From positions 25,383 through 89,382 of the forward strand of contig NZ_JAAIJY010000013.1 of the NCBI RefSeq assembly GCF_011752065.1: a stretch of 64,000 nucleotides of DNA. Direction: 5' to 3'. The DNA is from Actinomyces sp. ZJ308. Its GTDB lineage: Bacteria; Actinomycetota; Actinomycetes; Actinomycetales; Actinomycetaceae. Below are positions 40,077 through 48,851 of this stretch, piece by piece. The position numbers and the translations under genes were made by a program. Under the pieces are notes generated by a model that had not been told where the DNA came from, did not search any database, and saw nothing but the letters and a program-made list of their open reading frames with translations. Position 1 is the stretch's first letter; the number at the start of each line of letters is the position of its first letter.

Positions 40077-40961
40077 GTGAGTCCCACCAAGCGCCCCGAC
40101 CAGCGCGTTGCCGTGGTCATCCCCGCCAAGGACGAGGCCGAGCGCATCGCCACCACTGTTCGGGCCTGCCGCTCCATTCCACGGGTGGACCTCGTCATCG
40201 TCGTCGACGACGGCTCGACCGACGGAACCCAGGACCACGCCCGCGCCGCCGGCGCCGTGACGGTCCGTCACTCCGTCTCACGCGGAAAGGCCTCCGCCAT
40301 GGAGACCGGGGCCTCCGTCGTCGCGATGCGCGACTACGTGGACGGACCCGCCCGGCTGCTGCTGTTCGTCGACGCCGACCTGGGCGACTCGGCCGCCTCC
40401 TGCGCCGAGCTGGTGCCCCCGGTGGTCGACGGCGTCGCCGACATGTCCATCGCGGTCCCCCCCAAGCAGGCCGGGGCCGGCGGGCGCGGCCGGGTGGTAC
40501 GCGCCGCCAGGCGGGCGATCTCGCTGGCCACCGGGTGGTCGCCCGTGGCGCCGCTGTCCGGCCAACGATGTCTGAGCCGCGAGGCCTATGAGAAGGCCGT
40601 GCCCCTGGCCGACGGCTGGGGAGTCGAGGTCGGCCTGACGATCGACGTCCTCGTGGCCGGGCTCGCGGTCATCGAGGTTCCCTGCGACATCACCCACCGC
40701 GTCACCGGCAACGACCGAGCCGGCACGATGCACCGGGCCGCACAGTACAAGGATGTTCTGCGTGCTGTGGCCCAGCGCAAGCTGCGCCGCCACCGGGTGC
40801 AGCGCCACCTCTTCGAGAAGGCGGCCGCCGAGCAGGACCACTTCTTCGCCTACCGCGCCGTGCCACGACCGTCCACGTCCGACGACGACGTCGAACCCGA
40901 CGGGAGGCGTCGTGATGCCGACGGCCCGCAGACCGCCGAGTCGGAGGCCGTCGACAGCTGA
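40077..40961 (+). CDS. GT2 family glycosyltransferase (glucosyl-3-phosphoglycerate synthase-like)
   Basis: Predicted 294 aa. GT-A fold motifs: VAVVIPAKDEAERIATTV, VIVVDDGSTDGTQDHA, the DxD-type LLLFVDADLGDS, and later PLSGQRCLSREAYEKAVPLADGWGVEVGLTIDVL with HRVTGND. The order and GWGVEVGL block resemble GpgS-like and dolichol-phosphate-mannose-synthase-like enzymes; it is not long enough to assign the acceptor. The C-terminal 45 residues are Asp/Glu-rich. No SD; the -10 places the start at GTG 40077. Confidence 0.82.
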   Translation: MSPTKRPDQRVAVVIPAKDEAERIATTVRACRSIPRVDLVIVVDDGSTDGTQDHARAAGAVTVRHSVSRGKASAMETGASVVAMRDYVDGPARLLLFVDADLGDSAASCAELVPPVVDGVADMSIAVPPKQAGAGGRGRVVRAARRAISLATGWSPVAPLSGQRCLSREAYEKAVPLADGWGVEVGLTIDVLVAGLAVIEVPCDITHRVTGNDRAGTMHRAAQYKDVLRAVAQRKLRRHRVQRHLFEKAAAEQDHFFAYRAVPRPSTSDDDVEPDGRRRDADGPQTAESEAVDS

Positions 40962-40989
40962 CGCATGACGCGCCGAGCGCGCGTCCGGG

Positions 40990-41110
40990 CACCTGCTCCA
41001 CGAGGTCCGGGTGGTACTGGCCAGGGGATGGCCGCACTGCACGAGCCCCCGCTCCACGTGGAGTACACCCATGTCCCGGCCAGTAGCACCCCGGGCTCGT
41101 GCAGTACCGG
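40990..41110 (+). repeat. 12-mer repeat unit, copy 3 (diverged)
   Basis: CTGCTCCACGAG (40993), GCACTGCACGAG (41034), CACGTGGAGTAC (41054) and CTCGTGCAGTAC (41096) keep the 41/20/42 spacing and the forward-forward-reverse-reverse order of the 12.7-kb copy, including the C/G difference that tells the two pairs apart. It lies between convergent genes. Confidence 0.75.
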
Positions 41111-41156
41111 CAGGGCCCCACGAGCGCGACCATATCCACCTGACCGACGCAACCTC

Positions 41157-43766
41157 TCAGTCGGGGTGGTGGGGCAGGTGCCGGCGGGCCGTGACGGATT
41201 GTTCCCGATCCATGCCGGTGCCGGCAGATGCCAGCAGGAGTGCCAGCAGGGCGGGGGCGGCAGCTGCGAGGATGAAGGCCGCCATGGTGACGCCGGAGTC
41301 GTTGACCAGGACGGACACGACCGTCAGCACCCCCAGCGACCGCAGCGCCGTCGTCCCCCAGTGCGCGGACGGGGACACTCCACGCGGCGGGGGACCAGAA
41401 TCCCGTCCCCCGCCGCGCGACATGTCCCCGTCAGTGGTGGAGGCGAGCCAGGCGTAGGGGCTGGTGCCGGCGCGCCAGGCCCGCCCCTGCCGGCGCAGCC
41501 ACCACAGCACCGCGGCGATGAGCGCCAGCGCGCAGGCCAGGCCCGCCGCGGCCTCAGGCCTCGTCACGAAGGGGCCGACCAGTGCGTACGCCTTGCGTTC
41601 CAGCACACCCGCGGCTGAACCGTCCGCCACCTGACGGGCGAAGCGCCCCAGGTGCGTGGGCCCGCCCGGCCGGAGCAGATCGACGACGGCGAAACCGCCC
41701 ACGACCAGGACCGTCGCCGCCCCGATGGCCAGCCAGCGCCACCGGCTCAGACGCAGGCCCGCCAGGCCGGCGCCGAGGAAGGCCAGCGTCGGCACCAGGG
41801 TCAGGGCGCCGCCCACGTCCGCACCCAGCTGGGGGGCGCCGTCGACGACCAGCGCCGCACCACCCAGCAGACCGGTAAGGACCAAGGCGGCCCGGCGGCC
41901 GCGGCCCAGCGCCTCCCAGGCCCCGGCGATGACGACGACGAGGGCGCCCGCCACCAGCGCGAAGGCCGTGTTGGAGACCCCGTAGAAGCGACCCGAGACC
42001 ACCGCGTTCATGCCCAGCGGATTGTTGAAGGCCAGGTGAGCACCGGCGGCGGCATCCACCAGCCAGGCCAGCGGGATCGTCGCCGCCACCAGCAGCGCCA
42101 CCAGGGCGGCCCGGGCGGGCGGCGGAGACGGCGAGGCGGGCTCGGGGCTGGTGGCTTCGGCCTGTCGGGGCGCCGTGTCGGGGAGCTCCGGGGAGGTCTG
42201 GGATGGCACGGGGTCGGCGGATCCGGCCGGCCCTGGGACGGTCGCGGCGTCGAGCCCCGAGGAGGAGGGCGCGGGCGAGGCGAGCGGGCGGCTGCGCCAC
42301 CGGTGCGCCGGCGCCACGATCCCGGCGGCCAGGCCCACGACGCAGGCAGCGATGACCACGGCCGCGGTCAGGGCGGCGGCCGGCGCCCACGCCGAGGGAG
42401 ATCCCTCCCGGGATCCCGCTCGCCACCACGGGACGGCGTTGACCAGCAGCAGCGCCGTCGGCAGCGCGCTCAGGACGATGGCCGCCCGGGCGACTCGGCG
42501 ACGTACCGCCGGGCGTCGGTCCGGCTGGGGCCCGCGCAGCGCGAGGGCCGCCCAGACCAGCAGCGCCGCGGCCGACACCACGAGCAGGACACCGGTGGGC
42601 AGCACCGTCAGCTGTGAGGCGCGGGCGTGCAGGGCGTCGTCGGCCAGCCGGGTGATGCGGGCGTCGTCGGGAGCGGCGGTGGTGTCGGCAGCCGTGGCGC
42701 TGGCCTTGCCGGTGGCGGGCAGGCTCAGCGCCTGGCCGTCGAAGGCCGGGTCCTTGCGGCCGGTCAGGGCGGTGGTGAGGGTCGGGGTCAGGTCGGTCAG
42801 CTGGGCCAGGCCTGCGCGGTGCGTCGATGTGCCGACGACCAGTCCGCCGGAGCTGCCGCGCGCGCTCGTCGTCCCCGCCGGCAGCACCGCCATCTGGGGG
42901 CCGGGGGCCTCGTCGTCGGCCAGGGAGGCGATGAGGATGCGGGTGCCGGGGCGCGCCTGCTCCTGAACCGTGCGCAGAGCCTCGTCGAGGGCGGTGATCC
43001 GCTCGGCGTCGGTGGAGGCGCCCTCGGCGGTGTCGACGATGGTGAGGTCGGCGCCGGCGGACAGGGCCTCGGGCAGGGAGGGGGACGAGGATGCTGGAGA
43101 GGCGGTGGTGCCCGGCGAGCCCTCGGGGGCGCCGGTGGCGAGCTGTGCCCCGGGGCCGACGGCCACGATCGAGACGTCCTGTCCGAGCGTGCGGACCAGG
43201 GGGGAGACGTCGTCGGAGGCGGAGGGGGCGACGGGGCCGGTGCAGGAGGCGGTCGGTCCGACGGCGCTCGCGCGGGCGCCCCGGCCCAGGGTGAGCCAGC
43301 CGTCGGCCGGGCAGGTGCGGTCCGCCGGGGTGCGCACGGCCAGGTTGATCGGCTCGGCCTGGGAGGCGAAGGACAGCAGGTGCGCCGCCGCTGAGCCGGC
43401 CCCACTCGTGCCGGCCTCACTCGTGCTGGGATCGTCGCCGGTGGAGGCGTGAGAGGCCTTCGCCTGCAGCGTCGCCCAGGTGAGGTTGCCGGTGCCCAGG
43501 ACGACGACCGGCGCCGGCTGCGAGAGCTGATCGGAGTGCAGGGCGCCGGAGGCGGCCGGGGAGCCGGGGCTCGTCACGGGGGAGCCGGGGGAGGCCGCAG
43601 CGGCCGGGGCGAAGGGCGCCGGTTCTGCTGATCCGGCCGGGCCCGCCGGGTTCGCGGCGGCGAGGGCCGATCCCACCATCGTCAGGATCATGCCGATGAC
43701 CACCAGCAGGACCAGGACGTACACGACCGCGCGTACGAGGCGTTGTTGGCGTCGTGGAGGTCTCAC
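41157..43766 (-). CDS. Large membrane protein with extracytoplasmic domain and multiple C-terminal helices
   Basis: Predicted 869 aa. Signal-anchor helix at about 11-35 (VVYVLVLLVVIGMILTMVGSAL). A roughly 340-residue Ala/Ser/Pro-rich extracytoplasmic domain (PVVVLGTGNLTWATLQAKAS, DVSIVAVGPGAQLATG, ADLTIVDTAEGASTDAERITALDEAL) may be a degenerate phosphatase/sulfatase-like fold. It is followed by about twelve helices with a Pro-rich loop. Near the C-terminus a 22-residue insert is encoded by a GGGGACA palindrome (41368-41432). GTG 43766 lies 6 bases after TAGGCT. No known domain recognised with confidence; an envelope role is likely. Confidence 0.7.
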   Translation of the reverse strand: MRPPRRQQRLVRAVVYVLVLLVVIGMILTMVGSALAAANPAGPAGSAEPAPFAPAAAASPGSPVTSPGSPAASGALHSDQLSQPAPVVVLGTGNLTWATLQAKASHASTGDDPSTSEAGTSGAGSAAAHLLSFASQAEPINLAVRTPADRTCPADGWLTLGRGARASAVGPTASCTGPVAPSASDDVSPLVRTLGQDVSIVAVGPGAQLATGAPEGSPGTTASPASSSPSLPEALSAGADLTIVDTAEGASTDAERITALDEALRTVQEQARPGTRILIASLADDEAPGPQMAVLPAGTTSARGSSGGLVVGTSTHRAGLAQLTDLTPTLTTALTGRKDPAFDGQALSLPATGKASATAADTTAAPDDARITRLADDALHARASQLTVLPTGVLLVVSAAALLVWAALALRGPQPDRRPAVRRRVARAAIVLSALPTALLLVNAVPWWRAGSREGSPSAWAPAAALTAAVVIAACVVGLAAGIVAPAHRWRSRPLASPAPSSSGLDAATVPGPAGSADPVPSQTSPELPDTAPRQAEATSPEPASPSPPPARAALVALLVAATIPLAWLVDAAAGAHLAFNNPLGMNAVVSGRFYGVSNTAFALVAGALVVVIAGAWEALGRGRRAALVLTGLLGGAALVVDGAPQLGADVGGALTLVPTLAFLGAGLAGLRLSRWRWLAIGAATVLVVGGFAVVDLLRPGGPTHLGRFARQVADGSAAGVLERKAYALVGPFVTRPEAAAGLACALALIAAVLWWLRRQGRAWRAGTSPYAWLASTTDGDMSRGGGRDSGPPPRGVSPSAHWGTTALRSLGVLTVVSVLVNDSGVTMAAFILAAAAPALLALLLASAGTGMDREQSVTARRHLPHHPD
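41368..41432. repeat. GGGGACA palindrome family, site 5, inside a coding sequence
   Basis: Arms beginning GACGGGGACA pair with their complements at 41423-41432, and inner arms CGCGGCGGGGGAC / GTCCCCCGCCGCG pair perfectly around a short loop. The element keeps the large membrane-protein frame open and adds a loop containing GDMSRGGGRDSGPPPRG. Confidence 0.8.
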
Positions 43767-43772
43767 TCGACC

Positions 43773-43778
43773 AGCCTA
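43773..43778 (-). promoter_or_regulatory. -10 element of the large membrane protein gene (leaderless)
   Basis: TAGGCT on the minus strand ends 6 bases before GTG 43766, inside the 26-base gap after the kinase gene. Confidence 0.5.
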
Positions 43779-43792
43779 CGGGCCGGCGCCGC

Positions 43793-44713
43793 TCACAGGT
43801 ACTGGCGGGCCACGGCGACCGCCTCACCGCCATAGCCGCCGCCGAAGAGGAAGGCGTGAATCATGATGATGTGCCACGAGTGAAGGCCGACCCGCTCGCG
43901 CCAGCCCGCCGCCAGCGGCGAGACCTCGTGGTAGGCCGCGTAGATCCGGTCCAGGTAGCGCTGCCCGAACACCCCCAGAGCCGCCAGGTCGGTCTCGGCG
44001 TGCGCGCCCTGCGCCATGGGGTCGATGAGTACCCCCACCACGGTGGGCCGCCCGGCTGAACCGCCGGCGAGAGCCCGTTCGGAGGGCTCCTCCCGCGGCC
44101 CCAGCCCGGCCCGCGGCGGCGCCCACTGCGCGGCCTCGTCGGCCGGGGTCCACAGGACGTTGCCGCACCACAGGTCCCCGTGCGTGCGGGCCACCGCGAC
44201 CCGCGCCCCGCGCTCGCGGGCGCCGGTGCGCACCAGGGCCGGCTGGTCGGTGTCGAAGTCGCCGTCGCGCAGGCGCTCGCACAGCCGCTCGATGACGCGG
44301 GCCCCGCCGACGCTGATCGATCCGTTGTCCCGACTGGGCTGCAGGTAGGGCAGGATCCGGTCCTCGGCGTAGAACTCGCCCCAGCGGCGCGGCTCGCCAT
44401 CCTCGGCGGCGTGCGGTCGCAGACGGATGTCCGAGCGGCCCATCTGCGCGCGGCCGTCCCACCCGGGAGGCGCCGCCCCGAAGGCCGGGGCACCCGCCGC
44501 GTGGGTCACGGCCAGTGCCCGCCCGAAGGCCTCCGCCCCGGCCGGTGTCACGCTCGTCGTCGTCAGTCGCGGCTCCTCCAGCCAGCCCGGGCCGCTGGTC
44601 ACCGGGACCACGTGCGCGCCACCGTTGGGCATCGCCTCGGCGAGCCAGGTCAGGCCCTGGGCCTCCAGGGCGGTGGAGACCGGGCCGTCGTCGTGCTTGC
44701 GGAAGACGCTCAT
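43793..44713 (-). CDS. Fructosamine kinase family protein
   Basis: Predicted 306 aa, APH/choline-kinase fold. Catalytic loop THGDLWCGNVLW (Asp base and Asn), then VLIDPMAQGAHAETDLAALGVFG (metal-binding Asp), and GWDGRAQMGRSDIRLRPH plus WGEFYAEDRILPYLQ typical of the family. These enzymes phosphorylate ketosamines formed by protein glycation to start repair. Only 26 bases separate it from the following minus-strand gene. ATG 44713 lies 6 bases after CAGGCT. Confidence 0.9.
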   Translation of the reverse strand: MSVFRKHDDGPVSTALEAQGLTWLAEAMPNGGAHVVPVTSGPGWLEEPRLTTTSVTPAGAEAFGRALAVTHAAGAPAFGAAPPGWDGRAQMGRSDIRLRPHAAEDGEPRRWGEFYAEDRILPYLQPSRDNGSISVGGARVIERLCERLRDGDFDTDQPALVRTGARERGARVAVARTHGDLWCGNVLWTPADEAAQWAPPRAGLGPREEPSERALAGGSAGRPTVVGVLIDPMAQGAHAETDLAALGVFGQRYLDRIYAAYHEVSPLAAGWRERVGLHSWHIIMIHAFLFGGGYGGEAVAVARQYL

Positions 44714-44719
44714 GGCCCC

Positions 44720-44725
44720 AGCCTG
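44720..44725 (-). promoter_or_regulatory. -10 element of the fructosamine kinase gene (leaderless)
   Basis: CAGGCT on the minus strand ends 6 bases before ATG 44713. Confidence 0.4.
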
Positions 44726-44945
44726 CCAGGCCCGCCGCGGCTGCGGGAGGTGGGGCGCCCGCCAGCGCGGGGTCGCTCCTGCCGACGCCGGGCTCAGTGC
44801 GGCTGCGGAAGCGCTGGAGGCGGGCCGCAGAGAAACCAGTCGGGACCGGGCGTTGCTGTGCTTGCCACATGCCCGTCGCATGCTCACCGCATGCCCGCCA
44901 CATGTCACGGAGCAGCCGGTTCCGGCCGACCGGCCCGGACCTGGC

Positions 44946-44951
44946 TACCCT
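44946..44951 (+). promoter_or_regulatory. -10 element of pheA (leaderless)
   Basis: TACCCT ends 6 bases before ATG 44958. Confidence 0.5.
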
Positions 44952-44957
44952 GTGCCC

Positions 44958-45902
44958 ATGACTGCTCCCGCTCCGCTCTGGTCCTTCCTCGGGCCGGCCG
45001 GCACCTTCACCGAGATGGCGCTGCGCCAGGTCGCCCCCGTCAACGTCGAGCTCGACCCCTGCCCGGACGTGCCCACGGCCCTGGACCACCTGCGCGAGCG
45101 CACGGTGGAGGCCGCCGTCGTGCCCATCGAGAACTCCGTCGAGGGCGGCGTCAACGCCACGCTGGACAACCTCGTGGCCTCCACGCCCCTGGTCATCGCC
45201 GCCGAGATGGCCGTCCCGATCACCTTCGTGCTGGCCGGCCGACCCGGCACCCGCCTGGAGGACGTGCGCGCCATCTCCACCCACCCGCACGCCTGGGCGC
45301 AGTGCCGCGGCTGGGTCCACCTCAACCTGCCCGAGGCGGTCTACGTGGCCGGGACCTCCACCTCGGCGCCCGCCCGCGCGCTGGCCGCCTCGACCGAGGA
45401 CACCGGCTTTCAGGCCGTCCTGTGCAACCCGCTGGCCGCCAAGGAGTACGGGCTGGAGGTCATCGCCGGAGGAGTGGCGGACAACCCCGACGCCGTCACC
45501 CGCTTCGTCAAGGTCACCCGGCCCGGCCGCGTGGGCGAGCCCACCGGCGCCGACAAGACCACCCTCCTCGTTCAGCTCCCGCACGACCGCTCCGGCGCGC
45601 TGCTGGACATGCTCGAGCAGTTCAGCGCCCGCGGCGTCAACCTCTCGCGCATCGAGTCCCGACCCGTGGGCGACTCCCTGGGGCGCTACCGCTTCTCCAT
45701 CGACGTCGAGGGGCACGTGCGCGAGGAGCGGGTCCAGGCCGCCCTCATCGGGCTGCACCGCACCTGCCCGGTGGTGCGGTTCCTGGGCTCCTACCCACGG
45801 CTGGACGCCCGTCCGACGGCGGTGCTGGCCGGCACCAGCGACAAGGACTTCGTCGTGGCCCGCTCCTGGGTCGCCGACGTCCTCGACGGCCGCGCGCTGT
45901 AG
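44958..45902 (+). CDS. pheA: Prephenate dehydratase
   Basis: Predicted 314 aa, stand-alone type. Prephenate dehydratase domain at about 7-190 (SFLGPAGTFTEMAL, VPIENSVEGGVNATLDNL, ISTHPHAWAQCRGWV, NPLAAKEYGLEVIAGGVADNPDAVTRFVKV), then an ACT domain with the phenylalanine-binding motif GALLDMLEQFSARGVNLSRIESRP. It converts prephenate to phenylpyruvate in phenylalanine synthesis, with feedback control through ACT. There is no ribosome site; the -10 6 bases upstream implies a leaderless mRNA. Confidence 0.95.
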   Translation: MTAPAPLWSFLGPAGTFTEMALRQVAPVNVELDPCPDVPTALDHLRERTVEAAVVPIENSVEGGVNATLDNLVASTPLVIAAEMAVPITFVLAGRPGTRLEDVRAISTHPHAWAQCRGWVHLNLPEAVYVAGTSTSAPARALAASTEDTGFQAVLCNPLAAKEYGLEVIAGGVADNPDAVTRFVKVTRPGRVGEPTGADKTTLLVQLPHDRSGALLDMLEQFSARGVNLSRIESRPVGDSLGRYRFSIDVEGHVREERVQAALIGLHRTCPVVRFLGSYPRLDARPTAVLAGTSDKDFVVARSWVADVLDGRAL

Positions 45903-45927
45903 TCCTGCCCGCCCCCGCTCGCGTCGC

Positions 45928-46053
45928 CGGCGGGGACCTTTTGCGCGGCCGGGGACATTCGACGCCGTCGGGGACAGGAATTCTGCACCCGACGGCGTGA
46001 CACGTCCCCGTTTGCGCACCGCACGCACCCGGCCGGGCAGAATGTCCCCGGCT
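45928..46053. repeat. GGGGACA palindrome family, site 6
   Basis: Modules GGGGACCTTTTGCGCGGCC and GGGGACATTC-GACGCCGTC, centre ACAGGAATTCTGC, complementary CCCGACGGCGT, ACGTCCCCG, and an extra GCAGAATGTCCCCGGC half. The GACGCCGTC module is matched on both arms here. It lies just after pheA. Confidence 0.85.
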
Positions 46054-46216
46054 GTGTGGCGGTGGCGGGTTCTGGGGGTGGATGCACCACTTGTGGGAGG
46101 AGTGGTTGTGTCTGGGGCTCGGTTTGATGCGAGTGTGCATCGTGATGCGGTGGCTCGGGATGTGGGGTGCCGGCGCGTCAGGGCCAGGCCGGTGGACAGG
46201 CGCCCGGGGCGTGCGC

Positions 46217-46222
46217 AAGGCT
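46217..46222 (+). promoter_or_regulatory. -10 element of LMW phosphatase gene (leaderless)
   Basis: AAGGCT ends 6 bases before GTG 46229. Confidence 0.4.
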
Positions 46223-46228
46223 CGGGGC

Positions 46229-46915
46229 GTGACCACCCCCGACGCCAGCACCGAGACAACCACGACACCCTCGCCCGCCTCCGCCGCCCCGGCCTCCTTG
46301 CCTCGACGTCGCGGCTCCGGGCCCTACCGCGTGATCATGGTGTGCACCGGCAACATCTGCCGATCCGCCATGGCCGAGATCGTCCTGCGCGACCGCCTCG
46401 CCGCCGCGGGCGCCCCGGCCTCCGGGCCGGGCGGCGTGGTCGTCACCTCCGCCGGCGTCTCCGACGAGGAGCGCGGCAACCCCATCGACTCCCGGGCCCG
46501 CCGCGTCCTGCACGAGGCCGGCTACGGCACCGGCGCCGACGACGTCTCGCGCGCCACCGGCATCGCGATCACCTCCCACACCGCCCACCGCATCACCGAC
46601 GCCGAGATCGCCAAGGCCGACCTCCTGCTGGCCATGACCGACTCGCACTGGAACGTGCTCCAGCGTCGCGCCGCCGGCCTGGGGGCGGAGCCCTCCCGGA
46701 TCCGCATGTACCGCGAGCTCGACCCCGCCGCCGCCCGACAGGCCGAGGACGTCGCCGCGGATCGGGCCTCCCGCAGCGTCCTCAACGTCCCCGACCCCTG
46801 GTACGGCACCATGGCCGACTTCGTCGACACCCTCGAGGTCGTCGAGCGAGTCAGTGACGAGCTCGTTGACGATCTGACCGCCCGCCTCGGTGTGGCCGGT
46901 GGCGATGACCGCTGA
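46229..46915 (+). CDS. Low-molecular-weight protein-tyrosine phosphatase
   Basis: Predicted 228 aa. The P-loop VCTGNICRSAMAE (CX5R, nucleophile Cys) lies near residue 40 after a Thr/Pro/Ala-rich start, and the general-acid aspartate is in NVPDPWYGTMADF. DLLLAMTDSHWNVLQ and SHTAHRITDAEI fit the family. In actinobacteria such enzymes dephosphorylate tyrosine kinases of polysaccharide synthesis or other proteins. GTG 46229 is preferred over the open frame to 46082, which begins beside a palindromic repeat. Confidence 0.9.
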   Translation: MTTPDASTETTTTPSPASAAPASLPRRRGSGPYRVIMVCTGNICRSAMAEIVLRDRLAAAGAPASGPGGVVVTSAGVSDEERGNPIDSRARRVLHEAGYGTGADDVSRATGIAITSHTAHRITDAEIAKADLLLAMTDSHWNVLQRRAAGLGAEPSRIRMYRELDPAAARQAEDVAADRASRSVLNVPDPWYGTMADFVDTLEVVERVSDELVDDLTARLGVAGGDDR

Positions 46916-46925
46916 CTGACTCGCG

Positions 46926-47076
46926 AAAGTGTCACAACTGGCGACTTTTCGACTCGATCTCGACGGGTGCTCGCACAGCAGAAGCGCTTTGACGTGGGCA
47001 TATGCGTCAGATTCGGCTGTATGCGGCTGACCGGAGCGCGTTGGTGCAGCGGAAAAGTCGCCGACAGTGACAGATT
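46926..47076. mobile_element. Possible MITE-like element with imperfect terminal inverted repeats
   Basis: The left end AAAGTGTCACAACTGGCGACTTTTC-like sequence (46926-46950) and the right end (47051-47076) are inverted repeats: TGTCAC and GGCGACTTTTC are shared exactly, about 19 of 26 positions overall. The 150 bases between hold no ORF and are less GC-rich than the surroundings. It lies between convergent genes. It could instead be a pair of protein-binding sites. Confidence 0.4.
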
Positions 47077-47094
47077 CACACTCGCGGATGCCGA

Positions 47095-47117
47095 GCGGGG
47101 GCCCCGGGAGCCCCCGC
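47095..47117. terminator. Hairpin between convergent genes
   Basis: GCGGGGGC (47095-47102) and GCCCCCGC (47110-47117) form an 8-bp stem with a 7-base loop, 40 bases beyond the alpha/beta-hydrolase stop. A second nested GCCTGC...GCAGGC structure follows. No T-tract. Confidence 0.5.
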
Positions 47118-47158
47118 GGTCCGCCTGCAGGCGCGATCCGCTGAGGCGGAGCGCAGGC

Positions 47159-48451
47159 TCAGTGCAGGCGGTTGTCCAGCCAGCGCGTGACGGCCTGGAG
47201 GTACTCGGCGCGCGCCAGCGGCCCGGACAGGGCCAGGTCGTGGACGCCCTCGGGGATCTGGCGGACGGTGACGTCATCGCCCAAGTACTGAGCTCGGTCG
47301 ATGATCTGATCCACGTCGAGGACCACGTCGGAGCGCTGGGCCTCCTCGAGGCTCGCCCTCACGCCGCCGCTGACCGTCGAGCAGCACACGAGGATCGGCA
47401 CCCGGATCCCCAACCCGTGGTGGACCTCGCGCTGCAGGCGGCGGATCCCTGCCAGGAACCCGGCCCGCACGGGGAAGGACGGCGCAGGCTTGAGCGCCAG
47501 GTCCCAGTCCCACTCCCCGCGCCAGCGCCGGTGCAGGGCCGCCACGTAGTTGTCCTCCTCACCGCTGCCGGGCTCGCCGATGACCCGCTCGGGATCCCGC
47601 CGCGAGATGAGGTCCACGAAGGCCGACCCGTAGGAGCGCACGAGCGCCGAGCCGCGCAGGTCCAGCCACGGCGAGTTGAGCACGACCGCGTCCACGGTCC
47701 CGGGATGGTCCGCCGTCCAGATGACCGCCTGCAGCCCACCGGTCGAGTGCCCGTTGAGGACGACGACGTCGTGCCCGTGCTCGGAGCGGATGATGCGCAG
47801 CGCCTCGGAGATCTCCTCGTCGTGGACGCGCAGGTCGCGCACGTCGTGCGGGGAGGCGTGCCCGACGCCGGCGCGCCCGCAGGCCCGCAGGTCCAGCGCG
47901 TAGAACTCGTAGCCGGCGTCGAGGTAGGCCTGGGCCAGGTGGGTCTGGAAGAAGTAGTCGCTGCGCCCGTGGAGGTAGAGGACCGCGCGCGAGTGGCGCG
48001 GCGCGCTGGCCCGGCCGGCGGCCTCGCGCTGGAAGACGAGCACGGCGTGGTCGGCGCCGGGCGCCTTCGTGGGCGACTCGGTCACCGGGATACGGCGCGC
48101 CACCCACGGCTCGCCCAGGATGTCGGGCGTGAGCGCGCTGCCGGAGGCGCTGGACGCCGCGGCCGCTGCGGGAGAGGCGCTCGCGGCACTCGTCGAGGCG
48201 GCGAGCGGGCTCACCGGTCCTGCTGCCTCCTTCCCCGTGTCGGCTGCGTCGGCCGGGCCGACGGCGTCCGGCACCTGAGCCGGGGCCGGGGGAGGAGGGA
48301 CGGGTCCCAGACCGGGGGGAACCGTGCCGGGCGTTGTGGGCGCGGGTGAGGGCGGCCTCGACGAATCCCCCGCGGCGGGTCCGGTCTGGGGCTGATTGAG
48401 GGTCGGCTCCGGCGTCGGCTCGGGGGAGGTCTGATCTGAGGTCGCACTCAT
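47159..48451 (-). CDS. Alpha/beta-hydrolase (serine aminopeptidase S33-like) with disordered N-terminus
   Basis: Predicted 430 aa. Residues 1-115 are Pro/Thr/Ala/Ser-rich. The hydrolase core follows: HSRAVLYLHGRSDYFFQTHLAQAYLDAGYEFYALDLRACGRAG, nucleophile motif VVLNGHSTGGLQAVIWTADHP, ICCSTVSG-like strand and IPEGVHDLALSG with the catalytic His. It resembles monoacylglycerol-lipase or lysophospholipase-type enzymes of the S33/Hydrolase_4 group. No signal peptide. ATG 48451 precedes the low-complexity tail; a later in-frame start cannot be excluded. Confidence 0.82.
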   Translation of the reverse strand: MSATSDQTSPEPTPEPTLNQPQTGPAAGDSSRPPSPAPTTPGTVPPGLGPVPPPPAPAQVPDAVGPADAADTGKEAAGPVSPLAASTSAASASPAAAAASSASGSALTPDILGEPWVARRIPVTESPTKAPGADHAVLVFQREAAGRASAPRHSRAVLYLHGRSDYFFQTHLAQAYLDAGYEFYALDLRACGRAGVGHASPHDVRDLRVHDEEISEALRIIRSEHGHDVVVLNGHSTGGLQAVIWTADHPGTVDAVVLNSPWLDLRGSALVRSYGSAFVDLISRRDPERVIGEPGSGEEDNYVAALHRRWRGEWDWDLALKPAPSFPVRAGFLAGIRRLQREVHHGLGIRVPILVCCSTVSGGVRASLEEAQRSDVVLDVDQIIDRAQYLGDDVTVRQIPEGVHDLALSGPLARAEYLQAVTRWLDNRLH

Positions 48452-48759
48452 GAGCCGATCCAAGCACGCCGCCCTGGGCGGTGCGAGTAGCGTCGCCGAT
48501 ACGATACCTGGGAATAACCAGAACGTTGCTGAAACGTGGGTGAGGCGCAGGCTGAAGGGCGCGCGGCGCGGTTCGGCCCGGCTTGCGGTGCGGAGTGCGG
48601 AGAGGCGAAGAGACGGTGCCGGCAGAGGCGCGGCGGGGTGCAGTGCCCAGGCGGCACGAGGTCGGCTCCGGAAGGGCTGGAGGAGCCAGACGTGACCTAG
48701 GTCCCTTGGCCGCGTCCTCGCTTGCGCCGCCGAGGAGACGCTGCGTATTTTACTCGTGA
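48452..48759. other. Divergent intergenic region upstream of metNIQ
   Basis: Shared upstream region of the hydrolase and met operon. It includes AT-richer ACGATACCTGGGAATAACC near 48498-48516 as a possible minus or plus promoter. No ORF supported. Confidence 0.35.
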
Positions 48760-48843
48760 CCATCTAGAGCAACCGAGAGACCTGGCTCGACGACATTGCA
48801 GCAACCCCCTTCATGGTGCGGGTGCTTCCGCCAGGAACGATGG
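48760..48843 (+). promoter_or_regulatory. SAM riboswitch (SAM-I/S-box type) controlling metNIQ
   Basis: Core elements match in order: AGAG, GAGAGACCTGGCTCGACGAC, GCAGCAACC and GGTGCTTCC. P1 forms from CCATC (48760-48764) and GATGG (48839-48843). The 3' strand of P1 overlaps the GGAGGAG ribosome site (48842-48848) of metN, and no terminator hairpin follows, so SAM binding should block translation initiation. Confidence 0.85.
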
Positions 48844-48851
48844 AGGAGTAC

